From Propioniciclava sp. MC1595 (GTDB lineage Bacteria > Actinomycetota > Actinomycetes > Propionibacteriales > Propionibacteriaceae): a stretch of DNA of 64,000 nt. Within the stretch, counting starts at the first letter, position 1. Each line of letters opens with the position of its first letter. The stretch is taken from NCBI RefSeq assembly GCF_017569205.1, contig NZ_CP071870.1, positions 1,612,001-1,676,000 of the forward strand. Reading direction: 5' to 3'. Below the pieces are notes generated by a model. The model ran no database searches and had not been told where the DNA came from. It was given only the letters and a program-made list of their open reading frames with translations. Shown here in pieces: positions 44,747-56,236 of the stretch. The position numbers and the translations under genes are program-made.

Positions 44747-46777
44747 GTGAACCTCACGGACGCCGTGAAGCGTCTGCTCGTCGGGCGCAAGCTGGCGAGC
44801 AACCAGTTGGGCGAGACCCTCCTCCCCAAGCGCATCGCCCTGCCGGTGTTCGCGTCCGACGCGTTGTCGTCGGTCGCCTACGCCCCCGACGAGATCCTGC
44901 TCACCCTGAGCCTGGCCGGCGTCGCCGGATTCGTCTTCTCCTGGCCGATCGCCCTGGGCGTCGCGCTGGTCATGTTCGTCGTCGTGCTGTCCTACCGGCA
45001 GACGGTGCACGCCTACCCGTCCGGCGGCGGCGACTACGAGGTGGCCACGGTCAACCTCGGCCCGAACGCTGGGCTGACCGTGGCGTCCGCCCTGCTGGTC
45101 GACTACGTGCTGACCGTCGCGGTGTCGGTGAGCTCGGGGGTGCAGAACGCCAAGGCACTGGTCCCGTTCATCGTCGGCCACGAGGGCCTGGTCGCCGCCG
45201 TGCTGATCCTGGTGCTGATGGCGATCAACCTCCGCGGCGTGCGCGAGTCCGGGACGCTGTTCGCGATCCCCACCTACGGCTTCATGGTCGCCGTGCTCGG
45301 CATGATCGTGGTCGGGCTCGTCCGCATCCTCGTGGTGGGGGAGCCGCTGGCCGCGCCCACCGCCGGCTACGACGTCGTCGGTGACCCCTTCTACTCCCAG
45401 CTCGAGGGCTTCGCGCTCGTCGCGCTGCTGGCCCGCTCGTTCTCGTCGGGCTCGGCGGCCCTGACCGGCGTCGAGGCGATCAGCAACGGCGTGCCCGCCT
45501 TCCGCGAGCCCAAGAGCCGCAACGCCGCCACCACCCTCGGCCTCCTCGGCCTGGTCGCGATCACGATGCTGGGCGGCATCATCGCCCTGGCCAACCTGAC
45601 CGGCGCCAAGATGGTCGACGAGCACGCCGGCGTGGTGTTCACCCAGGGCGGCGTGGTGGTCGAGGGGCACCAGGAGACGGTGATGGCCCAGCTGGCGATG
45701 ACGGTCTTCGACGGGTTCGAGCCCGGCTTCGTGTTCGTCATCGTGATGACGATGATCATCCTGTTCCTGGCGGCCAACACCGCCTTCAACGGGTTCCCGG
45801 TGCTGGGCTCGATCCTCGCCCGCGACGGCTTCCTGCCCCGGGCGCTGCACACCCGCGGCGACCGCCTGGCCTACAGCAACGGCATCATCCTGCTGGCGCT
45901 GGCCGCCGTCGGCCTGGTGCTCGCGTTCAACGCCAGCGTGACCGCGCTGATCCAGCTCTACGTGGTGGGCGTGTTCGTCTCCTTCACCGTCAGCCAGCTC
46001 GGCATGATCCGGCACTGGACCCGCCACCTCTCCGTCGAGACCGACCCCGCCGAGCGGCGCCGCAAGCAGCGCTCGCGCGCGATCAACGCCGTCGGCCTCA
46101 CCTTCACCGGCACGGTGCTCGTCATCGTGCTCGCCAGCAAGTTCATCTACGGCGCCTACCTCGCCGTGCTCGCCATGGCGCTGCTGTTCGTGACGATGAA
46201 GGCCATCAGCCGGCACTACGACAAGGTCGCCCGCGAGACGGCGCTCGACCAGTCCGAGGCCCACACGCTGCCGAGCCGGGTCCGCGCGGTCGTCCTCGTC
46301 ATGGAGCTCAACAAGCCCGCCCTGCGCGCGATCAACTTCGCCCGCGGCAGCCGGCCCAGCAGCGTCGAGGCCGTCACGATCGCCGTCGACGACGACCAGG
46401 TCCGCGCGATCCGGCACGCCTGGGACGAGCTGGACCCGGGCGTCCCGCTCAAGGTCGTGGCCTCGCCGTTCCGCGAGGTGGTCGGGCCGTTCCTCACCTA
46501 CGTGAAGGGGCTACGCTCGGGCAACCCGCGCGACATCGTGATGGTCTACATCCCCGAGCTGGTCGTCGGCCACTGGTGGGAGCGCCTGCTGCACAACCAG
46601 ACCTCCCTGCTGGTCAAGACCCGCCTGGCGTTCATGCCCGGCGTGGTCACCACGGCGGTGCCGTACCAGCTCGCCTCGTCGCGCTACGCGATCGAGCGGG
46701 CCGAGCGCGACGACGCCGCCGAGTGGCGCCGCCCCGGTACCGGCACCGTGCACTCGGGGGCATCTCTCGATGACTGA
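44747..46777 (+). CDS. APC-family amino-acid/polyamine-type permease
   Basis: 676-aa membrane protein. LPVFASDALSSVAYAPDEILLTL, YRQTVHAYPSGGGDYEVATVNLG, and SSGSAALTGVEAISNGVPAFREPKSRNAATTL are typical of the large APC permeases found beside TrkA genes. About twelve hydrophobic segments are followed by a cytoplasmic C-terminal domain of some 170 residues (LPSRVRAVVLVMELNKPALRAINFARGSRPSSVEAVTIAVDDDQ) resembling a universal-stress-like fold. Its neighbourhood hints at K+ or amino-acid uptake regulated with TrkA. GTG 44747 is chosen over GTG 44738 on -10 spacing. The stop overlaps the methyltransferase gene by eight bases. Confidence 0.85.
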   Translation: MNLTDAVKRLLVGRKLASNQLGETLLPKRIALPVFASDALSSVAYAPDEILLTLSLAGVAGFVFSWPIALGVALVMFVVVLSYRQTVHAYPSGGGDYEVATVNLGPNAGLTVASALLVDYVLTVAVSVSSGVQNAKALVPFIVGHEGLVAAVLILVLMAINLRGVRESGTLFAIPTYGFMVAVLGMIVVGLVRILVVGEPLAAPTAGYDVVGDPFYSQLEGFALVALLARSFSSGSAALTGVEAISNGVPAFREPKSRNAATTLGLLGLVAITMLGGIIALANLTGAKMVDEHAGVVFTQGGVVVEGHQETVMAQLAMTVFDGFEPGFVFVIVMTMIILFLAANTAFNGFPVLGSILARDGFLPRALHTRGDRLAYSNGIILLALAAVGLVLAFNASVTALIQLYVVGVFVSFTVSQLGMIRHWTRHLSVETDPAERRRKQRSRAINAVGLTFTGTVLVIVLASKFIYGAYLAVLAMALLFVTMKAISRHYDKVARETALDQSEAHTLPSRVRAVVLVMELNKPALRAINFARGSRPSSVEAVTIAVDDDQVRAIRHAWDELDPGVPLKVVASPFREVVGPFLTYVKGLRSGNPRDIVMVYIPELVVGHWWERLLHNQTSLLVKTRLAFMPGVVTTAVPYQLASSRYAIERAERDDAAEWRRPGTGTVHSGASLDD

Positions 46778-47912
46778 ACCGGGGCAGTGGGCGGTCGGCG
46801 ACCGCCTCGAGCGTGTGCGGGTGAACCGCATCGCCCACGGCGGCCACTGGGTGGCCCGCGTGGACGGGCGGGTCGTGTTCGTCCGGCACGCCCTCGAGGG
46901 CGAACTCGTCGACGTCGTCGTCACCGGCCTGGCCAAGCGGCACGCGCTGGCCGATGCGGTCGCCGTGCACGAGTCCAGTGCGCACCGGGTGACCCCGCCC
47001 TGCGCCATCGCGGCCGTCTGCGGCGGGTGCGACCTCCAGCACGTCGCGGTCGCCCACCAGCGCGAGCTCAAGCGGCAGGTCGTGGCGGAGCAGCTGGCCC
47101 GGCTGGCCGGCCTCGACTGGGACGGCACCGTCGAGGCCCTCGATCCCGACGACCTCGGCTGGCGCACGCGGATGCGCTACCACCGGGGGCCGGAGGGCTG
47201 GGGACTGCGGGCCAGGGCGTCCCACGAGGTGGTGCCCCTGCCGGCGTCGGGGTGCCTCATCGCGGCCCCCGACCTCCGGACGCCGCGGGCTGCGGTCGGT
47301 GCCGCCACCGCCGACGGCCCGGTCTGGGTGACCCCGGGCGAGGAGCTGGTCGTGCGGGAGCGCGCGGCGGGGCACGACTGGGCAGTCCGCGCCGACGGGT
47401 TCTGGCAGGTTCACCCGCGAGCCGCCGACACCCTCGTGGACGCCGTGCTGGCCGGGCTGGCGCCGCGGGCGGGGGAGCGCGCGCTGGACCTGTACTGCGG
47501 CGTGGGCCTGTTCTCCGGGGCGCTGGCGGACGCCGGCGTCCGGGTCACCGGGGTGGAGGGCGGCCGCGACGCCGTGGACCTGGCCCGCCGCAACGTGCCC
47601 GGGGCCCGCTTCCACGCCGGCTCGGTGGACCGGGTCCTGCGCCGCCTGACGGGCCGGACCGACCTGGTCGTCCTCGACCCGCCGCGGGTCGGGGCGGGCA
47701 GGGCGGTGGTCGAGGACGTGTGCGCGCGGCGTCCGCGGGCCGTCGCCTACGTGGCGTGCGACCCCGCGGCGCTGGCGCGCGACCTGGCCACGGCCCGGGC
47801 GTGCGGGTACGAGCCCGACTCGATCCGGGCGTTCGACCTGTTCCCGATGACGCACCACGTCGAATGCGTCGCGATCCTGCGCCCCGTGCAACAGGCGGCC
47901 ACCGCTGGGTGA
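46770..47912 (+). CDS. TRAM-domain class I SAM-dependent RNA methyltransferase (TrmA/RlmD-like)
   Basis: 380-aa 5-methyluridine-type methyltransferase. The N-terminal TRAM domain (VGDRLERVRVNRIAHGGHWVARVDGRVVFVRHALEGE) binds RNA; CAIAAVCGGCDLQHV provides part of an iron-sulfur-like cysteine set; the SAM domain has LDLYCGVGLFSGALADAG, VVLDPPRVGAG, and the catalytic Cys in AYVACDPAALARDL, ending DLFPMTHHVECVA. The target uridine (tRNA or 23S rRNA) is not determined by sequence alone. It follows the APC permease gene, overlapping it by eight bases, as in other actinobacteria. Confidence 0.9.
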   Translation: MTEPGQWAVGDRLERVRVNRIAHGGHWVARVDGRVVFVRHALEGELVDVVVTGLAKRHALADAVAVHESSAHRVTPPCAIAAVCGGCDLQHVAVAHQRELKRQVVAEQLARLAGLDWDGTVEALDPDDLGWRTRMRYHRGPEGWGLRARASHEVVPLPASGCLIAAPDLRTPRAAVGAATADGPVWVTPGEELVVRERAAGHDWAVRADGFWQVHPRAADTLVDAVLAGLAPRAGERALDLYCGVGLFSGALADAGVRVTGVEGGRDAVDLARRNVPGARFHAGSVDRVLRRLTGRTDLVVLDPPRVGAGRAVVEDVCARRPRAVAYVACDPAALARDLATARACGYEPDSIRAFDLFPMTHHVECVAILRPVQQAATAG

Positions 47913-47952
47913 GCGACGGGCCGCTGGCTAGGGTGGTCGCGGAGGTTGAAGC

Positions 47953-48132
47953 ATGTCCCACGTCGAGGCCCGCTGCCCGTTGAGGCCGGCGGACAAGTGC
48001 TCCCTGTGCCACCCCGGCGCCGACGGCCCGCACAACTGCGGTCTGGTCTACCTGATGATGAACGACGACGAACTGCGTGCCGTCTACGCCGAGGAGCGTC
48101 GCCGCGCGCGCGAGAGGCGGTCGGGGGCGTAG
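47953..48132 (+). CDS. Small cysteine-containing protein (DUF6767-like)
   Basis: 59-aa protein. RCPLRPADKCSLCHPGADGPHNCGLVYLMMNDDELRAVY has four cysteines, with a CSLC pair that could bind metal, followed by a charged helix EERRRARERRSG. It resembles a short actinobacterial family of unknown function that I believe is DUF6767. GGAGG lies seven bases before the ATG, which fixes the start, and another frame over the same region lacks such support. Confidence 0.72.
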   Translation: MSHVEARCPLRPADKCSLCHPGADGPHNCGLVYLMMNDDELRAVYAEERRRARERRSGA

Positions 48133-48173
48133 GCTCGGGTCCGAAACAGCAGACACCGCGAGGACGGGGGTGC

Positions 48174-48194
48174 TAGTATCTCGATGTCGAGATA
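48174..48194. promoter_or_regulatory. 18-bp palindrome overlapping the aconitase promoter
   Basis: TATCTCGATGTCGAGATA (48177-48194) is a perfect inverted repeat of 8-2-8 bases. A -10-like TAGTAT (48174-48179) overlaps its left arm. A dimeric repressor bound here would block transcription. The geometry fits MarR/TetR-type operators; the protein is not identified in this window. Confidence 0.6.
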
Positions 48195-48227
48195 TCTGCT
48201 GGACAACGTCGAACAGGAGAGGTACGC

Positions 48228-50903
<2,676 letters not shown>

Positions 50904-50918
50904 TCCCGCCGAGCCCAC

Positions 50919-50949
50919 GAGGCCCGTCCCCGACCGGGGGGCGGGCCTC
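50919..50949 (+). terminator. Hairpin terminator after aconitase
   Basis: GAGGCCCGTCCCC pairs with GGGGGCGGGCCTC (50937-50949) over 13 positions with one G-U pair and a 5-base loop, 15 bases after the stop codon. No T tract follows. Confidence 0.78.
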
Positions 50950-50972
50950 CTGCCGTCTAGACTTCGGTGACG

Positions 50973-51437
50973 ATGAGCGAGATCAGAATGCGCGTGGCCG
51001 AGGCGCCCGTCGGCGGGGCCAGGATCGCCTGGTCGTACCTCGCCACCCTCGTCGCCGTCCTGGTCGCCGGCCTGTTCTGGGCGATGTGGTCGCCGTTCGG
51101 GGCGACGGTGTGCGGCGACGGCGAGGACGTGCTGTGCATCCTGGGCTGGGGGAGCGCTGGGGCGATCCTCGGCGCGGTCGCCGGGCTGGGCCTGGCCGCG
51201 TTCGTGTTCCGGCTGGGCTGGGAGTGGTGGGCCGTCCTGGCCGCCCTCCTCCTGGGCTCCCCGTTGTGGTTCGACACCGTCCCGGACTGGCTCCGCGTCG
51301 TCGTGGCGGTCCTGGCCCCGGCGCTGGCGGCAGCGGCGACCTGGTCGGGCCCGCGGCGTCCGGCCTGGCGGCCGTGGGTGGTCGCCGCCCTGGCCGTGGC
51401 GGTCGTGGTGCTCGGCCTGCTCAGCATCCTGCTCTGA
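50973..51437 (+). CDS. Uncharacterised integral membrane protein
   Basis: 154-aa protein with four to five hydrophobic segments (WSYLATLVAVLVAGLFWAMW, GWGSAGAILGAVAGLGLAAFVF, WWAVLAALLLGSPLWF, VVVAVLAPALAAAATW, WVVAALAVAVVVLGLLSILL). A single extracytoplasmic-type CGDGEDVLC pair may form a disulfide. I do not recognise the family. TAGACT ends nine bases before ATG 50973; GTG 50967 is an alternative start. Confidence 0.72.
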   Translation: MSEIRMRVAEAPVGGARIAWSYLATLVAVLVAGLFWAMWSPFGATVCGDGEDVLCILGWGSAGAILGAVAGLGLAAFVFRLGWEWWAVLAALLLGSPLWFDTVPDWLRVVVAVLAPALAAAATWSGPRRPAWRPWVVAALAVAVVVLGLLSILL

Positions 51438-51450
51438 ACCGACCCCGCTG

Positions 51451-51494
51451 TTGACCGGCGCCCACTGCGATCCTAGAATCGAACCCCCGTTCGA
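51451..51494 (+). promoter_or_regulatory. Sigma-70 promoter with perfect LexA (SOS) box
   Basis: TTGACC (51451-51456), an 18-base spacer and TAGAAT (51475-51480) form a good housekeeping promoter. TCGAACCCCCGTTCGA (51479-51494) overlaps the -10 and matches the actinobacterial/mycobacterial SOS box TCGAAC-N4-GTTCGA at all 12 defined positions. It is followed directly by the Shine-Dalgarno AAGGAGG (51494-51500). The geometry predicts LexA repression until DNA damage. Confidence 0.85.
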
Positions 51495-51505
51495 AGGAGG
51501 CTGCG

Positions 51506-51610
51506 GTGGCGGTGGGGTGGAGCTCTTCCCACGCGCACGGCTTCGGCCGGTACACGCGGGGGAGCCGGGGCGCCGTCCGCAGGGGCGGACGCGGTTCCCG
51601 GGCGAGGTGA
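51506..51610 (+). CDS. N-terminal frame of an SOS-box-controlled gene (34 aa, probable frameshifted 5' part)
   Basis: GTG lies five bases after the strong Shine-Dalgarno AAGGAGG, so ribosomes should begin here. The frame gives AVGWSSSHAHGFGRYTRGSRG...[10 protein letters not shown] and ends at a TGA that overlaps the GTG of the next frame (GTGA). The aromatic/basic composition looks like a true protein N-terminus. If one more G were present in the AGGGGC run at 51581-51586, the frame would continue as [19 protein letters not shown] and join the following gene. This is therefore either one gene broken by a single-base deletion or assembly error, or two coupled small genes. Confidence 0.6.
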   Translation: MAVGWSSSHAHGFGRYTRGSRGAVRRGGRGSRAR

Positions 51611-51975
51611 CCGGGTACGTCCCGCCGGGCTGGCCCGAGGGCGTCCGGCCGCCGCACACCGATGGGTGGGAGGACACGGCGGCCGCCTTCCTGCTCGACT
51701 GCTGCCCGGCCGAGTACCGCGGGTACGCGGTGCTGCGCCGCCACCCCGTGATCCTGGCCCGGTTCGCCGTCGCGCACGTCGAGTCGCAGGTGCAGGCCTG
51801 CCGCGACGGGATCGGCGGGGTGCGCGCCAGCCTCGGCCCGTTCGTGGGGCCGGAGGCGCTGGAGGCCGCGCTGGCGGCGTGGCACGAGCAGGCCGAGCTG
51901 CTGCGCCGGCGTCGACGCGAGGTCGGCCTCGTCGAGGAGGCGCTGCGCGGCCAGGTGTTCGTGCGCAAGCTGTGA
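51607..51975 (+). CDS. Uncharacterised SOS-regulated protein, main part
   Basis: 122-aa frame from the overlapping [67 protein letters not shown], then a helical, Arg-rich coiled region [18 protein letters not shown]. The first part is Pro/Trp-rich, and the rest looks all-alpha. No enzyme motif, signal peptide or membrane helix is seen. I do not know its function; control by a consensus LexA box predicts a DNA-damage role (repair, division arrest or cell fate). The frame is also open upstream to 51451 but lacks a ribosome site there. dxs follows after 58 bases. Confidence 0.7.
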   Translation: MTGYVPPGWPEGVRPPHTDGWEDTAAAFLLDCCPAEYRGYAVLRRHPVILARFAVAHVESQVQACRDGIGGVRASLGPFVGPEALEAALAAWHEQAELLRRRRREVGLVEEALRGQVFVRKL

Positions 51976-52033
51976 CCCGGCCGCGCCCAGGTGCAGGAGG
52001 GCGGTGGAGGCCCGGGAGGCTAGAATCGACCCC

Positions 52034-53959
52034 ATGTCGTTCCTGGAGGCGGTGCACGGCCCGCGCGACCTGCGGGCGCTGAGCGCACCGCAGTTGGCCG
52101 AGCTGGCCGACGAGATCCGCACCTTCCTCGTGCGCAGCGTCAGCCGTACCGGGGGGCACCTCGGCCCCAACCTGGGCGTGGTCGAGCTGACCATCGCGCT
52201 GCACCGGGTGTTCGACTCGCCCCACGACCCGATCGTGTTCGACACCGGCCACCAGAGCTACGTCCACAAGGTCCTCACCGGCCGGCAGGACGGCTTCGCC
52301 TCGCTGCGCCAAAAGGGCGGCCTGTCGGGCTACCCCAGCCGCGCCGAGAGCCAGCACGACTGGGTGGAGAACTCCCACGCCACCACGAGCCTGTCCTGGG
52401 CCGAGGGCATGGCCAAGGCGTTCCGCCTGCGCGGGGAGGACCGGACGGTCGTCGCCCTCATCGGTGACGGGGCGCTGACCGGCGGCATGGCCTGGGAGGC
52501 CCTGAACAACATCGCGGTCGAGAACGACCTCAAGCTCGTGGTCGTGGTCAACGACAACGGCCGCTCCTACACCCCGACCGTCGGCGGCATCGCCACCCAC
52601 CTGTCGACTCTGCGCACCGACCGCCGCTACGAGCCGACGCTGAAGCAGATCAAGCAGCGCGTGCGCTCGGCGCCCGTCATCGGCGGCCCGCTGTACGACC
52701 TGCTGCACGGCTTCAAGACCGGCGTGAAGGACATCCTCGCCCCGCAGGGCATGTTCTCCGACCTCGGCATCAAGTACGTCGGCCCGATCGACGGCCACGA
52801 CATCGGCATGATGGAGCGCGCCTTCGAGGCCGCCAAGAACTTCGACGGGCCGGTGCTCGTGCACTGCATGACCGTCAAGGGCAAGGGCTTCCGCGCGGCG
52901 GAGGAGCACGAGGCCGACCGGTTCCACGCCGTGGGCCTGATCGACTCCGAGACCGGGGAGCCGCTGACCGCCAACCCGAAGCGGACGTGGACCGACGCGT
53001 TCCGCGACGAGATCGTCACCCTGGCCCGCGAGAACGCCGACATCGTCGGCATCACCGCGGCCATGCTGCACCCCGTGGGCCTCGACGCGCTGGCGCGCGA
53101 GTTCCCCGACCGGGTCTTCGACGTCGGCATCGCCGAGCAGCACGCGGTCGGCTCGGCCGCGGGCCTGTCCAAGGGCGGACTGCACCCGGTGGTCGCGATC
53201 TACGCCACCTTCCTCAACCGCGCCTTCGACCAGCTGCTGATGGACGTCGCGCTGCACAAGCAGGGCGTCACGTTCGTGCTCGACCGCGCCGGCATCACCG
53301 GCCCCGACGGCGCCAGCCACCACGGCATGTGGGACACCTCGCTGCTGACGATGGTGCCCGGGCTGCACCTGGCCGCGCCGCGCGACGAGCAGCGCCTCGT
53401 CGAGGCGTTGCGCACGGCCGTGGGCATCCACGACGCCCCGAGCGTGGTGCGCTACTCCAAGGACCCGCTGCCCCCCGAGCTCCCCGCGCTGCGCTCCCAC
53501 GGCGGGGTCGACGTGCTCGCCAGCCCGCCGGACTCCCGCGTCCTGCTCGTCGCCCACGGCGTCTTCGCGCACCTCGCGGTCGACGCCGCCACGCGGATGT
53601 CGGCCCAGGGCGTCCCGTGCGCGGTCGTGGACCCGGTGTGGGCCCTGCCGGTCAACCCCGCGCTCGTCGAGCTGTGCGGCGCGGCCGACCTGGTCGTCAC
53701 GCTCGAGGACGGCGGAGTCAGCGGCGGCCTGGGTGCCGCGCTCGCGCTGGCCTGTGGCCGGGCCGGGGTCTGGACGCCCCTGCGCCACCTCGGGGTGCCG
53801 CAGCAGTTCCTCGACCACGCCAGCCGCGGTGAGGTCCTCGAGGAACTCGGCCTGACGGCACAGGACGTCGCCCGCACCGTCGTGGAGTGGGCGCTGGAGT
53901 GCTCGGTCAGAGCAGCGGGGTCACCACCGGGACGACCAGCTCCCGCTGCCACGGCCTGA
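52034..53959 (+). CDS. dxs: 1-deoxy-D-xylulose-5-phosphate synthase
   Basis: 641-aa thiamine-diphosphate enzyme, first step of the MEP isoprenoid pathway. Seen are [38 protein letters not shown], the TPP/Mg motif [18 protein letters not shown] with following [10 protein letters not shown], and the C-terminal transketolase part [20 protein letters not shown]. The ATG at 52034 has TAGAAT seven bases before it, ten codons inside the longest frame. The C-terminus carries about 20 extra residues past the usual VVEWA end and overlaps the convergent RNase D gene by 53 bases. Confidence 0.95.
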   Translation: MSFLEAVHGPRDLRALSAPQLAELADEIRTFLVRSVSRTGGHLGPNLGVVELTIALHRVFDSPHDPIVFDTGHQSYVHKVLTGRQDGFASLRQKGGLSGYPSRAESQHDWVENSHATTSLSWAEGMAKAFRLRGEDRTVVALIGDGALTGGMAWEALNNIAVENDLKLVVVVNDNGRSYTPTVGGIATHLSTLRTDRRYEPTLKQIKQRVRSAPVIGGPLYDLLHGFKTGVKDILAPQGMFSDLGIKYVGPIDGHDIGMMERAFEAAKNFDGPVLVHCMTVKGKGFRAAEEHEADRFHAVGLIDSETGEPLTANPKRTWTDAFRDEIVTLARENADIVGITAAMLHPVGLDALAREFPDRVFDVGIAEQHAVGSAAGLSKGGLHPVVAIYATFLNRAFDQLLMDVALHKQGVTFVLDRAGITGPDGASHHGMWDTSLLTMVPGLHLAAPRDEQRLVEALRTAVGIHDAPSVVRYSKDPLPPELPALRSHGGVDVLASPPDSRVLLVAHGVFAHLAVDAATRMSAQGVPCAVVDPVWALPVNPALVELCGAADLVVTLEDGGVSGGLGAALALACGRAGVWTPLRHLGVPQQFLDHASRGEVLEELGLTAQDVARTVVEWALECSVRAAGSPPGRPAPAATA

Positions 53960-55181
53960 CGCCCTCGACGGCCCAGAACGCGTCCACCGACGCCTCGGTC
54001 ACCGGGGCGGGCGGCTCCCACGCCAGCCGGCGCAGCGCGTCGGGGGCGATGAGGTTTTCCACCGGCAGCTGCAAGCGCTCGGCCAGCTCGACGGTCGCGG
54101 GGCGCAGGCGTGCCCACCGGTCGGCGGCGTCGGGGAAGCGCGTCGGCCAGCCCTTCGGGTGGGGGATCCCCTCCGCCGGCGGCCGCCGTGGCGGCAGCTC
54201 GGCCTTGGGCACGGCGAGGCCGCGTTCGAGCGCGGCCAGCCAGTTGGTCTCGTAGCGCTGGGCCTGGCGCCAGCGGAAGCCGTCCACGGCGCGCAGCGCC
54301 TCCCGGGACGCCTCGAAGCCCGCCGCCTCGGCGCGCACGGCGATCCCGGAGATCGCCCGGTCGTTGAGGATCCGGCCCGGCGACTTGTCGAGCTTCTGGG
54401 CCAGGGCGTCCCGCTCCTGCCAGAGTTCGCGGACGACGGCCAGGCCGCGGGGCGTCCGGACGTCGTGGGTGCCGGAGGTGCGGCGCCACGGGTCGGTGCG
54501 CTGGGTCGGGGCATCGCCGGCGTGGAGGACGAGGTGCTCGAACTCCTGGGCGGCCCACTCGGTCTTGCCGGCGGCCTCGAGCTCGGCGGCCACCCAGTCA
54601 CGCAGCGGGACCAGCAGTTCGACGTCGAGGGCGGCGTAGACCAGCCAGTCCTCGGGCAGGGGGCGGCGCGACCAGTCGGAGGCGGAGTGCTCCTTGGCCA
54701 GGGTCTTGCCCAGGGCGCGCTCGAGCAGGGACCCAAGCGCCACGCGCGGAAGGCCCAAAAGGCGGCCGGCCAGCTCGGTGTCGAACAGCCGGCGGGGGAG
54801 CATGTTCACCTCGGCGAGGCTGGGCAGGTCCTGGCTGGCGGCGTGCAGGATCCACTCGGCGTCGCCGACGGCGTCGGCGATCGCGGAGAGGTCGGCGCGC
54901 TCGCCGTCCTCGGCGAACGCGATCGGGTCGACGAGGTGGGTGCCCGCGCCCTCGCGGCGCAGCTGGATCAGGTAGGCCCGGCCGGTGTAGCGGAACCCGT
55001 GCGCGCGCTCGGTGTCGACGGCCAGCGGGCCGGAACCGGCCGCGAGCGCGTCGATCGTGGCCTGCAGCGCCTCGGGCGTGCGCACGACCGGGGGGACGCC
55101 GTCGGCGGGCCGGGACACCAGCTCGGGGGGCGGGCCCTCGACCTCGACGGGGTCGGTCTCGCGCGGGGTCTGCTCGCTCAC
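53907..55181 (-). CDS. rnd: Ribonuclease D-like 3'-5' exonuclease with HRDC domain
   Basis: 424-aa DEDD exonuclease. Exo [23 protein letters not shown], Exo [15 protein letters not shown] with the expected Asp, and Exo [28 protein letters not shown]. The HRDC domain follows ([32 protein letters not shown]). RNase D trims tRNA precursors. Its GTG start overlaps the DUF3000 stop (GTGA), a pairing common in actinobacteria. The 3' end overlaps dxs tail to tail. Confidence 0.92.
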   Translation of the reverse strand: MSEQTPRETDPVEVEGPPPELVSRPADGVPPVVRTPEALQATIDALAAGSGPLAVDTERAHGFRYTGRAYLIQLRREGAGTHLVDPIAFAEDGERADLSAIADAVGDAEWILHAASQDLPSLAEVNMLPRRLFDTELAGRLLGLPRVALGSLLERALGKTLAKEHSASDWSRRPLPEDWLVYAALDVELLVPLRDWVAAELEAAGKTEWAAQEFEHLVLHAGDAPTQRTDPWRRTSGTHDVRTPRGLAVVRELWQERDALAQKLDKSPGRILNDRAISGIAVRAEAAGFEASREALRAVDGFRWRQAQRYETNWLAALERGLAVPKAELPPRRPPAEGIPHPKGWPTRFPDAADRWARLRPATVELAERLQLPVENLIAPDALRRLAWEPPAPVTEASVDAFWAVEGVRPWQRELVVPVVTPLL

Positions 55182-55768
55182 CGGCGTCGCCGCCCCGTGC
55201 GGTGCAGGGGGATCGGGACGACGCCGTCGGGCAGCAGCGGCAGGCCCGACACCATGCACAGCAGGTCCTGCCAGGCCTCGACGTGGGTCAGGATCTCGTC
55301 GCCGCGGGTGAGCACAGGCGTCCACGACGCGCGGATCTCGACCTCGGCCTTGTCGGGGTCGCCCTCCATCGAGCCGAACGACTTGCTCGAGACGGCCGTC
55401 ACGGTGCCGCTGGGTGCGGCGTAGTCGGCGCCGCGGCGCTCCAGCGCGTCCTGCAGCCACGACCAGCCGACCTCGGCCAGCAGCGGGTCGGCGGCCATCT
55501 CGGGGTCGACGCTGGCGCGCGCGAACGTCACGCAGCGGAAGGTGCCCTCCCACGCCGGGTTGCCGTCGGGGTCGTGCAGCAGCACGAGGCGTCCGTTGCC
55601 GACCTCCTCCTCGTCGGAGTCGACGTCGGCGGCGATGGCGGCGGCGAACGGGGCGATGCGCTGGGGGGCCGGGATCTCCTCGACGGTCAGCTCGGGGCGC
55701 CAGACCATGCCGAGGAGCGAGGCTGCTGCCTCGTCGAACAGGTCTGACTGCGGTTTCCCCAGGGCCAC
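55178..55768 (-). CDS. DUF3000-family protein
   Basis: 196-aa conserved actinobacterial protein: LTVEEIPAPQRIAPFAAAIAADVDSDEEEVGNGRLVLLHDPDGNPAWEGTFRCVTFARASVDPEMAADPLLAEVGWSWL, later ASWTPVLTRGDEILTHVEAWQDLLCMVSGLPLLPDGVVP. Function unknown, typically coupled to an RNase D gene as here. GTG has TAGCCT seven bases upstream and no Shine-Dalgarno. Confidence 0.9.
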   Translation of the reverse strand: MALGKPQSDLFDEAAASLLGMVWRPELTVEEIPAPQRIAPFAAAIAADVDSDEEEVGNGRLVLLHDPDGNPAWEGTFRCVTFARASVDPEMAADPLLAEVGWSWLQDALERRGADYAAPSGTVTAVSSKSFGSMEGDPDKAEVEIRASWTPVLTRGDEILTHVEAWQDLLCMVSGLPLLPDGVVPIPLHRTGRRRR

Positions 55769-55817
55769 GCCCCTCAGGCTAGGTGTCGGACGCCCCCGGC
55801 TGCGGGTGGCGCGCCGG

Positions 55818-56231
55818 TCAGGCCGGCGGCTGGTGGACCAGGCAGATGGAGTTGATGCAGTAGCGCAGGTCGGTGGGCGTCTCGTAGCCCTCGCCCTCGA
55901 ACACGTGGCCGAGGTGGCTGTCGCACGCGGCGCAGCGCACCTCGATGCGGGGGCGTCCGGGCAGGGAGTCGTCGCGCAGGTACCGGATGCGGTCGTCGCC
56001 GGCCGGCGCGTAGAAGCTGGGCCACCCGCAGTGGGAGGCGAACTTCTCCTCGCTGGTGAACAGCTCGGCGCCGCAGCCCTTGCACGCGTAGGTGCCGGGC
56101 TCGCTGAAGTGCTCGTACTCGCCCGTGCCCGGGCGCTCGGTGCCGCCCTCGCGCAGGACCTGGAACTCGAACGGGGTCAGCACCTCGCGCCACTGCTGCG
56201 GCGTGCGGTCGACCTTCGGCGTCTGGGTCAT
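55818..56231 (-). CDS. msrB: Peptide-methionine (R)-S-oxide reductase
   Basis: 137-aa enzyme repairing methionine-R-sulfoxide with thioredoxin. Zinc cysteines are in ACKGCGAELF and RCAACDSHLGHVF; the resolving/catalytic region reads LRYCINSICL with the catalytic Cys. WPSFYAP and the HCGWPSF motif are typical. AGGAGG lies five bases before the ATG, but it is inside a perfect hairpin, suggesting translational control. Confidence 0.94.
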   Translation of the reverse strand: MTQTPKVDRTPQQWREVLTPFEFQVLREGGTERPGTGEYEHFSEPGTYACKGCGAELFTSEEKFASHCGWPSFYAPAGDDRIRYLRDDSLPGRPRIEVRCAACDSHLGHVFEGEGYETPTDLRYCINSICLVHQPPA

Positions 56232-56236
56232 GGGTT

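Noticed and set aside
44729-46417. Upstream extension of the trkA frame antisense to the permease gene
   Set aside because: Low-complexity His/Asp/Arg-rich shadow sequence; the TrkA fold starts at GTG 44728.
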